Translations under genes and position numbers: made by a program
In this document: one piece after another, positions 1 to 6,858 of the stretch
How the letters are laid out: each line of letters opens with the position of its first letter
Numbering within the stretch: position 1 is the first letter of the stretch
The notes under the pieces: generated by a model
Database searches by the model: none
Seen by the model: only the letters and a program-made list of their open reading frames with translations
Told to the model about the DNA's origin: nothing
Source: JANOXC01 sp031418215
GTDB lineage: Bacteria > Bacteroidota > Bacteroidia > AKYH767-A > OLB10
Length of the DNA stretch: 14,640 nt
Reading direction: 5' to 3'
NCBI GenBank assembly: GCA_031418215.1
Contig: JANOXC010000031.1
Coordinates: 1-14,640 of the forward strand

Positions 1-175
1 GAAAAAGGCGCATCCGCCACCACTATTAATTGCTTAAGTTTTCATATGCCAACTACCCCAAAATTTGACCGAATCAAAATCACTGTCCCTGCCTGTAGGT
101 TCTAAGTTTTTATGCCTAATTTAGTCGGACAATAATGAAAAATTTATATATATTTAACCCCTACTTAAATGCAAT
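1..175. other. Left-edge non-coding stretch
   Basis: No convincing gene is visible here. One plus-strand frame is open from base 1 to a TAA at 103-105, but its 34 codons resemble nothing I recognise and could equally be the tail of a gene cut by the window edge or chance. The stretch should hold the promoter of the gene starting at 176. The best match to the Bacteroidota -7 element is an imperfect TAAGTTTT at 103-110, which is too weak to call. Confidence 0.4.
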
Positions 176-859
176 ATGTGCTTCTCCTCAACAGCAAGTT
201 TCGGTGCAGGAATTATTCTTACCGCAGTTGGAGTCGCCACATTAAGTAAGGCAACTAACAGGAAAGAGTTGTTGTTTGCAGGTATCCCTTTCCTTTTTGC
301 CGCGCAACAATTCATTGAAGGGGTTTTGTGGATTTCACTTTCAAATACCGAATATTCTTATTTTCAGAAACCTGCGACTTACCTCTTCCTTGGTTTTGCT
401 CAGGTGCTTTGGCCAATATGGGTACCGTTTTCATTATTGCGTCTTGAAAAAGAGGAAAAAAATCGAAAAATATTGGTCATACTTTCAATGACAGGCATAA
501 TGATTTCTACGTATTTGCTATTTGGATTATATTACTATCCCGTGAATGCCGGCATGCAGCAGAACCATATTAAATATACGTTTGAAGTTCCCTTGCTTAT
601 TAAATACATCAGAACATTCTTTTATTTTACAGCCACCGTAATTCCGCCATTTTTTTCAAGGATACCGAAAATGAAAATACTTTCATTGATTATTCTAGTT
701 TCCTATGTATTAACCGCAATATTTTTTAAAGCCTATTTTGTTTCCGTTTGGTGTTTTTTTGCTGCCATCATAAGTGTACTGGTTTGGTCTATCATGAATG
801 ATATTCAAATAGACCACAGAAAAATAGTTGACGTAAACAATAATAATTTCAGTACTTAA
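176..859 (+). CDS. DUF6629-like integral membrane protein
   Basis: A 227-residue, strongly hydrophobic protein with about six or seven predicted membrane segments and a short polar tail ending in an Asn run. The N-terminus MCFSSTASFGAG, followed by a helix and then a segment reading AGIPFLFAAQQFIEGVLW, matches my memory of the bacterial DUF6629 family (MCFSA-SASF start, then a QQxIEGxxW motif). The start is fixed by this conserved N-terminal MCFS motif, which begins exactly at the ATG. The biochemical role of the family is unknown to me. The gene stands alone, 66 bp ahead of the AI-2E-family permease on the same strand, and I see no terminator between them. The family call rests on motif recall, so it needs a profile search. 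Confidence 0.75.
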   Translation: MCFSSTASFGAGIILTAVGVATLSKATNRKELLFAGIPFLFAAQQFIEGVLWISLSNTEYSYFQKPATYLFLGFAQVLWPIWVPFSLLRLEKEEKNRKILVILSMTGIMISTYLLFGLYYYPVNAGMQQNHIKYTFEVPLLIKYIRTFFYFTATVIPPFFSRIPKMKILSLIILVSYVLTAIFFKAYFVSVWCFFAAIISVLVWSIMNDIQIDHRKIVDVNNNNFST

Positions 860-885
860 AACCATATCCATATATATAAATTCAG

Positions 886-893
886 TAATTTTG
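886..893 (+). promoter_or_regulatory. Candidate -7 promoter element for the AI-2E permease
   Basis: TAATTTTG matches the Bacteroidota TAnnTTTG -7 consensus exactly and lies 32 bp before the ATG at 926, which would give a leader of roughly 28 nt. No clear -33 TTTG element is visible at the usual distance, so the call is moderate. Confidence 0.4.
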
Positions 894-925
894 ATACCAA
901 GATTTATTTCAGGTAAACAAAGCAT

Positions 926-1999
926 ATGATTCAAATTCCCTCCACTCAGATCACTGTTCAAACTACCCGAAAATATTCTTTACTGGAGAAATTACAATTC
1001 ACAATATTGATTTGCGTTTTACTATATTTTGGAAAGGCCTTGCTTATACCACTTAGTATTGCATTGCTGATCAGCTGCATTCTATACCCAACATGTACAT
1101 GGTTGGAAAAAAAGGGAATAAACAAGGCTATTGCCATTGGAATTGCAGTACTGGGTCTTAACTTGTTGTTTGCAGCTGTTGCTTATTTATTATTCCTGCA
1201 GTTTGCGAATTTTTCAAATGAATGGCAACAATTAAAAATCAAACTGTCTGACACATTCAAACAACTGGGAGTATACCTCGCATCACATTTTGATATCAAT
1301 AAAGAGCAACAAGATGCATGGTTAAAAAACCTGGCCGACAGTTCAGGTGCAGAATTAATACCATTTATCAGTTTCACATTATATTCCTTCTCTTTTACAT
1401 TTGTGCTTATTATACTCATCCCTATTCTATCGGCACTTATCTTATATTACCATCAGATGCTGGTCAAAGTACTTTATACCTTATTTCCGGCAAATCAAAA
1501 AGAAAAAATCGGTGAAATACTTCACGCCACCGTTCACACCTATTTTAGTTTTATCAAAGGGATGTTGCTGGTCTATTTAATTGTGGGCATTTTAAACAGT
1601 ATTGGCCTGACTATTATCGGCATTCCTAATCCTATCCTATTCGGTTTTATTGCGTCTATTCTAACTTTTATACCATACGTTGGTATTATGATAGCCTCTC
1701 TACTACCGATTGCCATTTCCTGGATTACTTTTAATTCCATTTGGTATCCGCTGGGTGTAATATTGGTGTTTACCATCGTTCAATATCTCGAAGCAAATGT
1801 GATTTTTCCCTTTGCTGTGAGCAATCGATTAAATATTAATACACTTGCTACGATTGTTGCTATCCTTGCCGGAGGAATCCTCTGGGGTGGAATAGGAATG
1901 ATACTGTTCATTCCCTTCCTGGGTATTTTAAAATTGATTGCCGATAAATCAGAAAGTTTGAAGGGTATTTCTATTTTGTTGGGTACTTCTTCTGCTTAA
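926..1999 (+). CDS. AI-2E/PerM-family transporter
   Basis: A 357-residue polytopic membrane protein. Its length and layout fit the AI-2E family transporter group (PerM, YdiK, TqsA; formerly UPF0118). There is a pair of N-terminal membrane helices (about residues 25-60 and 68-95), a soluble amphipathic stretch (about 95-140), and then a cluster of helices to the end. Family hallmarks are the proline/glycine-rich loop around NPILFGFIASILTFIPYVG and the C-terminal GGILWGGIGMILFIPFLGI segment. Members are implicated in export of small signals or in Na+/H+ exchange, and the substrate cannot be told from sequence. No partner gene sits beside it. A heptamer repeat array follows 27 nt after its stop codon. 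Confidence 0.85.
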   Translation: MIQIPSTQITVQTTRKYSLLEKLQFTILICVLLYFGKALLIPLSIALLISCILYPTCTWLEKKGINKAIAIGIAVLGLNLLFAAVAYLLFLQFANFSNEWQQLKIKLSDTFKQLGVYLASHFDINKEQQDAWLKNLADSSGAELIPFISFTLYSFSFTFVLIILIPILSALILYYHQMLVKVLYTLFPANQKEKIGEILHATVHTYFSFIKGMLLVYLIVGILNSIGLTIIGIPNPILFGFIASILTFIPYVGIMIASLLPIAISWITFNSIWYPLGVILVFTIVQYLEANVIFPFAVSNRLNINTLATIVAILAGGILWGGIGMILFIPFLGILKLIADKSESLKGISILLGTSSA

Positions 2000-2026
2000 C
2001 AGGTATGGGGAATAGCATCAAACAAT

Positions 2027-2058
2027 AAGTATCAAGTATCTAGTATCAAGTATCTAGA
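2027..2058 (+). repeat. Heptamer tandem array, copy 1
   Basis: Four consecutive 7-bp units (AAGTATC, AAGTATC, TAGTATC, AAGTATC) followed by a partial unit TAGA. It lies 27 nt after the stop of the AI-2E-family gene. The same unit and register recur at 2512-2543 and 14017-14048. Confidence 0.85.
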
Positions 2059-2108
2059 TTTTTGATTTTTCTTAATAATAGGCTAATACATCCGCTATAT
2101 TTTTTTAT

Positions 2109-2122
2109 ATGATTTTCATCAG
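2109..2122 (+). promoter_or_regulatory. FNR/DNR-like box upstream of thioredoxin
   Basis: ATGATTTTCATCAG contains the perfect TGAT-N4-ATCA core of FNR/DNR-type binding sites (family consensus TTGAT-N4-ATCAA). Its centre is about 58 bp upstream of the end of the -7 element at 2167-2174, so near -62 to -63 from the predicted transcription start. That is the class I activator position. Three further sites of the same form lie upstream of the nos operon and the fasciclin gene. Confidence 0.5.
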
Positions 2123-2166
2123 TAGTTAGGTATGTTCATGTCATGGTTTTCCCCTTCAGTTAGCGC

Positions 2167-2174
2167 TACCTTTG
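2167..2174 (+). promoter_or_regulatory. Candidate -7 promoter element for thioredoxin
   Basis: TACCTTTG is an exact match to the Bacteroidota TAnnTTTG element. It ends 23 bp before the ATG at 2198, giving a predicted leader of about 19 nt. A T-run at 2147-2150 is a poor but possible -33 element. Confidence 0.55.
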
Positions 2175-2197
2175 TGACTTATTAAATTAAGATAAAT

Positions 2198-2497
2198 ATG
2201 TCATCAGCATTTTCAGAAATTATTAATTCTGATAAACCGGTATTGGTAGATTTTTCGGCCGAATGGTGTGGTCCTTGTAAAATGATGGCACCCATTCTGA
2301 AAGAACTTAAAGGCAAAATAGGTGACCGTGCCAGCATCATCAAAGTGGATGTAGATAAAAACCCCAATGCTGCCAGTGCATACCAGGTACAAAGCGTGCC
2401 GACCTTGATCCTGTTTAAAAAAGGGGAGATTAAATGGAGGCAATCCGGAGTTATGCAGGCTGATAGTTTGAAAAGTATTATTGAGCAACATATTTAG
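2198..2497 (+). CDS. trxA: Thioredoxin
   Basis: A 99-residue single-domain thioredoxin without a signal peptide, so a cytoplasmic thiol-disulfide reductant. The active site WCGPCK spans residues 23-28 (redox cysteines C24 and C27), and the conserved cis-proline is P68 in the VPT motif. Length and fold order match the classical family. The start at 2198 gives the normal short N-terminal helix and lies close behind a TAnnTTTG promoter element. It is followed after 77 bp by an OsmC-family gene on the same strand, a pairing that suggests thiol or peroxide homeostasis. An FNR-like box further upstream suggests control by oxygen or nitrogen oxides. The symbol is by family; paralogues elsewhere in the genome are likely. 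Confidence 0.93.
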   Translation: MSSAFSEIINSDKPVLVDFSAEWCGPCKMMAPILKELKGKIGDRASIIKVDVDKNPNAASAYQVQSVPTLILFKKGEIKWRQSGVMQADSLKSIIEQHI

Positions 2498-2511
2498 TAG
2501 TTAATTAAAAA

Positions 2512-2543
2512 GAGTATCAAGAGCCAAGTATCAAGTATCAAGA
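2512..2543 (+). repeat. Heptamer tandem array, copy 2
   Basis: Units GAGTATC, AAGAGCC, AAGTATC, AAGTATC and the partial AAGA. It lies between the thioredoxin stop and the OsmC-family gene. It differs from the copy at 14017-14048 at one base of 32, including the same degenerate second unit. Confidence 0.85.
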
Positions 2544-2574
2544 TTAATATATTGAATCATTAACAATTAACATC

Positions 2575-3027
2575 ATGAGCGTAGAACATCAATATGAAGT
2601 AACAGTAGATTGGAAAGCAGATCGCAAAGGTATGATGAGTGCACCCGAGCTCTCCACGAAAATTGAAGTAGCCACCCCTCCACAGTTTCCAAAAGGAATG
2701 GAAAACATCTGGTCACCGGAGCATCTTTTTGTCGCTGCCATTAACAGTTGTTTAATGACAACTTTTTTAGCAATTGCTGAAAACTCAAAGCTGGAATTTA
2801 CCGGTTTTTCTTCGAAGGCATCAGGCAAATTAGAAATGGTGGAAGGCAAATATATCATGACTGAAGTAACATTGATGCCTGTTGTCACCATTGAAAAAGA
2901 ACATGACAAAGAAAGAGCAACACGCATTCTTGAAAAATCAGAAGCAGCCTGCCTGATCTCTAATTCTGTTAAATCAAATATCATTCTGAAAACAGAAGTG
3001 ATCATTGCCAGTATGGCAAAATCCTAG
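2575..3027 (+). CDS. OsmC/Ohr-family protein
   Basis: A 150-residue soluble protein with the OsmC/Ohr fold pattern. An N-terminal beta region precedes the helix motif SPEHLFVAAINSCLMTTFLAIA, which carries the first cysteine (C59), and the second cysteine (C126) sits in the motif SEAACLISNSV. Two such cysteines are the peroxidatic and resolving pair in organic-hydroperoxide reductases. The central arginine seen in classical Ohr proteins is not obvious to me, so this may belong to the broader OsmC-like branch. It probably acts in the cytoplasm on hydroperoxides using reduced thiols. It lies 77 bp behind thioredoxin and may be co-transcribed with it. Its 3' end is only 8 bp from the 3' end of nosY on the opposite strand, with no terminator between. 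Confidence 0.88.
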   Translation: MSVEHQYEVTVDWKADRKGMMSAPELSTKIEVATPPQFPKGMENIWSPEHLFVAAINSCLMTTFLAIAENSKLEFTGFSSKASGKLEMVEGKYIMTEVTLMPVVTIEKEHDKERATRILEKSEAACLISNSVKSNIILKTEVIIASMAKS

Positions 3028-3035
3028 AGCTGACT

Positions 3036-3803
3036 TTACAAATCTTTTCTTTTGAATTTCCTGATGGCAATCCAGGAGGGAATAACAAACCATGCTATCA
3101 GTACAGATGCGGAAATAATGATGCCGGTGTGACTGCCAAAAAAATCTTTGAATAAAGCCCCTGTATAACCCATGATAGCGGCAATGTCAATCTTTAATAA
3201 AATTAATATTCTTACTAAATCAATAGGGTTCAGGCATGACATTGCAATCATGTAATTCTCCATTGGATATTCACTGAATTGAAATAGCAGAAAAAGTATC
3301 AGCCCATCATAGATCAGGGTAAAGTAAAACCATAGCAGTATTGTAACGCCAATACCTTTCGCTTTATCTTTTGTAAATACTGCTGCAACGAGCGCAAATG
3401 CAGTGAAGGTGGCTGTTAATGCAATGCCCGACAAAAGAAAAATTAAACTTGTCTTATCGGGTGCATACAACATTAGTGGGATGCCTACTCCTGCCAGAAA
3501 TGCCAGACTCAAGGAAGAAATAAGTCCAAACAAGATGCTTCTAAAAATTGCCTTTCTTTTCAATGGTTGTGCAACCAGTACTTCTATAAATTCAGAAGAG
3601 TTATAAAAATAAATTGTAGCAAACACACCACAAATCAATGGTAAAACAATGAGTTCAATGTTCAGTAAGCTAATAATTGCTTTCTCCGATGTTTCTGAAA
3701 TATTGAAAACACTTAGGCTGATGATAAGCAAAGCCAATGTATAGAATAAAACAATTTTATTCTTTACAATATCAATAAAGACATACCTAAACAGTTGCGT
3801 CAT
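3036..3803 (-). CDS. nosY: NosY, ABC permease for NosZ maturation
   Basis: A 255-residue membrane protein with about six hydrophobic segments (roughly residues 17-34, 45-66, 87-112, 119-143, 150-173, 227-246), the size and topology of NosY. The motif CLNPIDLVRIL at about residues 190-200 is characteristic of the family. NosY forms the membrane part of the NosFY transporter that works with periplasmic NosD to deliver material for, or mature, the CuZ centre of nitrous-oxide reductase. Its start overlaps the end of nosF by 17 bp, so the two are probably translationally coupled. It is the last gene of the operon and ends 8 bp from the convergent OsmC-family gene. Confidence 0.9.
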   Translation of the reverse strand: MTQLFRYVFIDIVKNKIVLFYTLALLIISLSVFNISETSEKAIISLLNIELIVLPLICGVFATIYFYNSSEFIEVLVAQPLKRKAIFRSILFGLISSLSLAFLAGVGIPLMLYAPDKTSLIFLLSGIALTATFTAFALVAAVFTKDKAKGIGVTILLWFYFTLIYDGLILFLLFQFSEYPMENYMIAMSCLNPIDLVRILILLKIDIAAIMGYTGALFKDFFGSHTGIIISASVLIAWFVIPSWIAIRKFKRKDL

Positions 3804-4512
3804 GTTCCTTATAGCCCATTACCTTTGCAATGGCGCGTGATAATTTTCTCTCCCCTGTTTCCTGCTTAATGAGATCAATGCTCTTCTGAAAATTGATTTG
3901 TCCGTCCTGTAGGTAAATAACTTCATCTACCAGATCATCGAGGTCGCTTAAAACATGAGAGGTAATTAATATGAGTTTTCCTTTGTTTTTCTCTCTTTGA
4001 ATTTTTTCCTTGAGCAACTCTGTGGCAACAGGATCGAGCCCTGCCGTTGGTTCATCAAGAATCAAAATGTCAGGATTAAATAAAAAGGCGAGGCAGGCAC
4101 TGATCTTTTGCCTTGTTCCCCCGGAAAGCGTGCCCATGCGTTTTGCATTGATCTTTTCAATTTCAAAAACATTCATCAACTCGGTATCGCAAACATCTAT
4201 AGTTGTCTTCCTGACATCAATAATCATCTTAAAAAGTTGGCGGATGGTCATGTTTTCAGGATACCGGCCTATTTGCGGCATATAACCGATATGCTCACGG
4301 TACATCCATTCCCCTTCAATAGACTTACCCTTTATATATATAGCACCTTCATCGGGCATCACCAAACCAAGAATTGCTTTAATCACTGTTGTTTTACCGG
4401 AAGCATTGGGGCCTATCAATGAAATGCATCCGCCGCTCTGAATAGATAAATTAATCCCCTTCAATGCAGTGAGTTTTCCAAACCTTTTTACAACATTTTC
4501 TATCTTAATCAT
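3787..4512 (-). CDS. nosF: NosF, ABC ATPase for NosZ maturation
   Basis: A 241-residue ABC-type ATPase. Visible motifs are Walker A GPNASGKTT (residues 34-42), the signature LSGG (129-132), Walker B ILILDEP with D153/E154, and the switch histidine H186 in ITSH. In the nos system NosF energises NosY, and with NosD is required to build the tetranuclear copper-sulfide centre of NosZ. The ATG overlaps the nosD stop as ATGA, and the 3' end overlaps nosY, so D-F-Y form one coupled translational block. All catalytic motifs are intact. Confidence 0.95.
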   Translation of the reverse strand: MIKIENVVKRFGKLTALKGINLSIQSGGCISLIGPNASGKTTVIKAILGLVMPDEGAIYIKGKSIEGEWMYREHIGYMPQIGRYPENMTIRQLFKMIIDVRKTTIDVCDTELMNVFEIEKINAKRMGTLSGGTRQKISACLAFLFNPDILILDEPTAGLDPVATELLKEKIQREKNKGKLILITSHVLSDLDDLVDEVIYLQDGQINFQKSIDLIKQETGERKLSRAIAKVMGYKEHDATV

Positions 4513-5753
4513 AAGGAAGCAGCCTTCATCAGCGGTTTATCGTCTTTCATATCAATTGGCGTGAGACCGGGAACTGCTCTTTCCGTCCTTTCCAGCAACA
4601 TCACCATAAAACTACGGAATAGCATGATACTATATGGCATCCGCTCGGCAATCATGGAATATAAGCTAATCGGGCGATACGGCACATCACCTATTCCATC
4701 CTTATTTAAATCGTATCCTTCATATTTATCCCAATAGTTGTTTGTGAATTTGTTCAACATTAAACTCCCGTTTGTAGCCACATCAAAAGTATTGCCCGTA
4801 AACTTATTCCGTTCCACCAATATGTCAGCACAACTAGCTTGTATTTTAAACGCCCAACCATTGCCGGTAAAAGAATTCTTCAACACCTTAATCCTACTTG
4901 TTCCTTCCATATAAATACCGATGGTATTCATCGTGAAATAATTACCCTCTACGTGACTGTCAGAGATATCTTTCATTAAAATGCCATAGGATGATTCTCC
5001 TTGATTTTGCGTGAAAGTATTTTTAGTCATAGTAACATTATGCGAATACATTACTGCAACACCGGCACCATTGAAGTTAAATGTATTGCCGGTATATACA
5101 TTGTTATGTGAAAACATAAAATGCAATCCGTAACGAAGATTTTTCTCACTTATATTCTTCTCAATAAAGGAATTGGTAACAAACTCAAAATAGATCCCGT
5201 CACGCTGCCCGGTAATATAATTCCCGAAGATGTGCATTGAATCGGACTTCCAGCAGTGAATACCATTACCTGACTGCAGTTCATGCTCTGAAAAAGATTT
5301 TATTTTATTTCCAGAAATAAAACAATGTGTAGCGTTAAGACAATAGATTCCGAAAAACACATTTTCCAAAATATTGTTCTTAATAATCGCATGATCCACA
5401 TTTTGAAGTCGGATGGCACTTATCTCATTCATATCGGAAAAGCCGGAATTCACCAATTTAAATCCTTCAATGGTTACATTGTCGGCTTCCACGCTAATGA
5501 TCTGGCTCTTATGACTGCCATCCAGTACAGGATAATTTTCACCAATAAGAACCAGTGATTTCAACACTAAAATATTATTGACAGTATAATGCCCGTTTCT
5601 GAAAATAACGGTATCTCCAACAAAAGTACTTTCTAAAACCCTATTTATCTTAACTGTGTTATCGGCTGGATATACAAACCATTTTTTTGCTTGTACATTG
5701 GAAAAGCTAAAAAAAAAACAAATGAATAAATTGGGAAAAAGCTTGTTTTTCAT
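4509..5753 (-). CDS. nosD: NosD, periplasmic beta-helix copper-maturation protein
   Basis: A 414-residue protein. It begins with a Sec signal peptide (basic MKNK, hydrophobic core, likely cleavage after NVQA at about residue 22). It then has many repeats of right-handed parallel beta-helix rungs (GIYxxxxxxxxIxxNxI patterns, about residues 90-330), as in the NosD/CASH family. The C-terminal region with FRSFMVMLLERTERAVP resembles the conserved NosD tail. NosD is the periplasmic component that docks NosFY and passes copper or sulfur to apo-NosZ. The gene starts 10 bp after the NosL-fusion gene and overlaps nosF by 4 bp. Length is normal for the family and no frame damage is visible. Confidence 0.94.
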   Translation of the reverse strand: MKNKLFPNLFICFFFSFSNVQAKKWFVYPADNTVKINRVLESTFVGDTVIFRNGHYTVNNILVLKSLVLIGENYPVLDGSHKSQIISVEADNVTIEGFKLVNSGFSDMNEISAIRLQNVDHAIIKNNILENVFFGIYCLNATHCFISGNKIKSFSEHELQSGNGIHCWKSDSMHIFGNYITGQRDGIYFEFVTNSFIEKNISEKNLRYGLHFMFSHNNVYTGNTFNFNGAGVAVMYSHNVTMTKNTFTQNQGESSYGILMKDISDSHVEGNYFTMNTIGIYMEGTSRIKVLKNSFTGNGWAFKIQASCADILVERNKFTGNTFDVATNGSLMLNKFTNNYWDKYEGYDLNKDGIGDVPYRPISLYSMIAERMPYSIMLFRSFMVMLLERTERAVPGLTPIDMKDDKPLMKAASL

Positions 5754-5763
5754 AGGGACATCC

Positions 5764-6789
5764 TTAATTAGCCACCGTAAATATCACATTAGAAATTAAT
5801 TCCCCGCCACCTTTTTCAACAAAATTTTCAGCGGCGGCCTCAGAAGCAAAAGATGCAATGTTCCCTCCCATCGGGCTTCCTAACTGCTCTTTTTTAACTA
5901 GAAATGCCTTGTTCAGATTCAATAATTCACCAGGAACTTGGTAATTATTAACATAAACATCCTTTATTTCGTTAACATTTATGCTACCTTCTCTAAGAAA
6001 ATGTTGTGCACAAATCAGGTCATCCAATTTAAATGTCTTGCCCTTTTTTGTGATGATCTCAACGCCAAATTTTTTATCTACAATGGTCATCTTACAGAAA
6101 TTACAATCATCTTTCCCGTAATTGATCGGCTTCACTTCATTTCTGCATGATGTTGAATTGATGATAAATAAAAACATTGCAGCTTTAACTGATTGTTGTT
6201 TCAATTTTGATTTTCGTCCCGACTTCCATTGCATCACTGTAATGATAAACATTAATACACCACTTCCGATAAAAAACCAACCGCCGATATCGGGAATGGA
6301 AAATGCACCAAAATTCAACATTTGCTTATACCCAAGAAAAGGAGGTTGGTAAGCCATGCCGGGAACTTGTATTGGTGCTGTTGGATCGAGTGTGTGACCA
6401 TAGTTGTACTCCCAAAAATAAAAATCACCCATGGATAATACTGCAAAAAGCATAAACAACGTCATCCATGCATAGAGCCATTTCTTATTGTTCATAAGAC
6501 CAACGAAGACGCCAAAAACGCTAAAAAAAATAAGTAAGCCTGGCAACACTTTAAATTCAATAAAATCATCGGCCTTCAGTTTCCTCATACCAATGTAATG
6601 ATTGAGCCCATTTACGATATCAATGTCACCGGTCAGTTTATTGGCCCATATCTGCAACACCAATCCTTCAGGATATTGAGGAGCTGCTAATTCTATCCTC
6701 CACATGGGAAATAAAACAGCACCAAACAATAATATGGATGAAACCACAATGCCGATCCTTACCCAATTATTGGAATATTTTGTACTCAT
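5764..6789 (-). CDS. nosL: Membrane protein fused to a NosL copper-chaperone domain
   Basis: A 341-residue two-part protein. Residues 1-190 form a membrane domain with about four helices (roughly 11-29, 82-98, 103-120, 168-187) and a conserved-looking GLNHYIGM loop. It occupies the place of NosB-type membrane proteins between nosZ and nosD in clade II clusters. Residues 215-341 are a NosL-type copper-binding domain with the motif C229-x2-C232-x-M234 and M307 in LGSPMGG. NosL is normally a separate outer- or inner-membrane lipoprotein that delivers Cu(I) to NosZ. At the junction, residues 203-215 read like a signal sequence with a lipobox-like ending (NSTSC, C215), suggesting a former separate lipoprotein. 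An internal ATG at 6177-6175 could in principle restart translation. NosL identity is firm; the N-terminal half's role is inferred. Confidence 0.85.
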   Translation of the reverse strand: MSTKYSNNWVRIGIVVSSILLFGAVLFPMWRIELAAPQYPEGLVLQIWANKLTGDIDIVNGLNHYIGMRKLKADDFIEFKVLPGLLIFFSVFGVFVGLMNNKKWLYAWMTLFMLFAVLSMGDFYFWEYNYGHTLDPTAPIQVPGMAYQPPFLGYKQMLNFGAFSIPDIGGWFFIGSGVLMFIITVMQWKSGRKSKLKQQSVKAAMFLFIINSTSCRNEVKPINYGKDDCNFCKMTIVDKKFGVEIITKKGKTFKLDDLICAQHFLREGSINVNEIKDVYVNNYQVPGELLNLNKAFLVKKEQLGSPMGGNIASFASEAAAENFVEKGGGELISNVIFTVAN

Positions 6790-6819
6790 TATATATAAGA
6801 AGATTTGTTAAAACAACAT

Positions 6820-6840
6820 CGGGAAGCATTGTGCCTCCCG
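6820..6840 (-). promoter_or_regulatory. Hairpin between nosZ and the NosL-fusion gene
   Basis: A 21-nt imperfect inverted repeat: 5 bp (CGGGA/TCCCG), one mismatch, 3 bp (GCA/TGC), and a 3-nt loop. It is followed on the minus strand by TTGTT-N2-AACAA, a second small palindrome at 6805-6816. The T-rich run after the hairpin is too short for a clean terminator. It may be an RNA-processing or 3'-stability element, or a partial attenuator. Confidence 0.45.
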
Positions 6841-6858
6841 TTGTCAATTATTATTTTA

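Noticed and set aside
7..18. GGCG-CATC-CGCC hairpin beside an A-run, terminator-like on the minus strand
   Set aside because: The stem is only 4 bp, no minus-strand gene lies upstream of it in the window, and the left flank is cut off.
64..78. TTTGA-N5-TCAAA inverted repeat upstream of the DUF6629-like gene
   Set aside because: The spacing does not match the TGAT-N4-ATCA boxes and there is no convincing promoter element at a suitable distance.
1..105. Open plus-strand frame at the left edge
   Set aside because: 34 codons without recognisable motifs; not enough to call a partial gene.
2132..2144. Possible extra half-degenerate FNR-like box near -41 of thioredoxin
   Set aside because: It has a 3-bp spacer rather than 4 and mismatches in one arm; too poor to support.
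4010..4422. Plus-strand reading frames within nosF
   Set aside because: They are shadows of nosF, whose ATPase motifs on the minus strand are complete.
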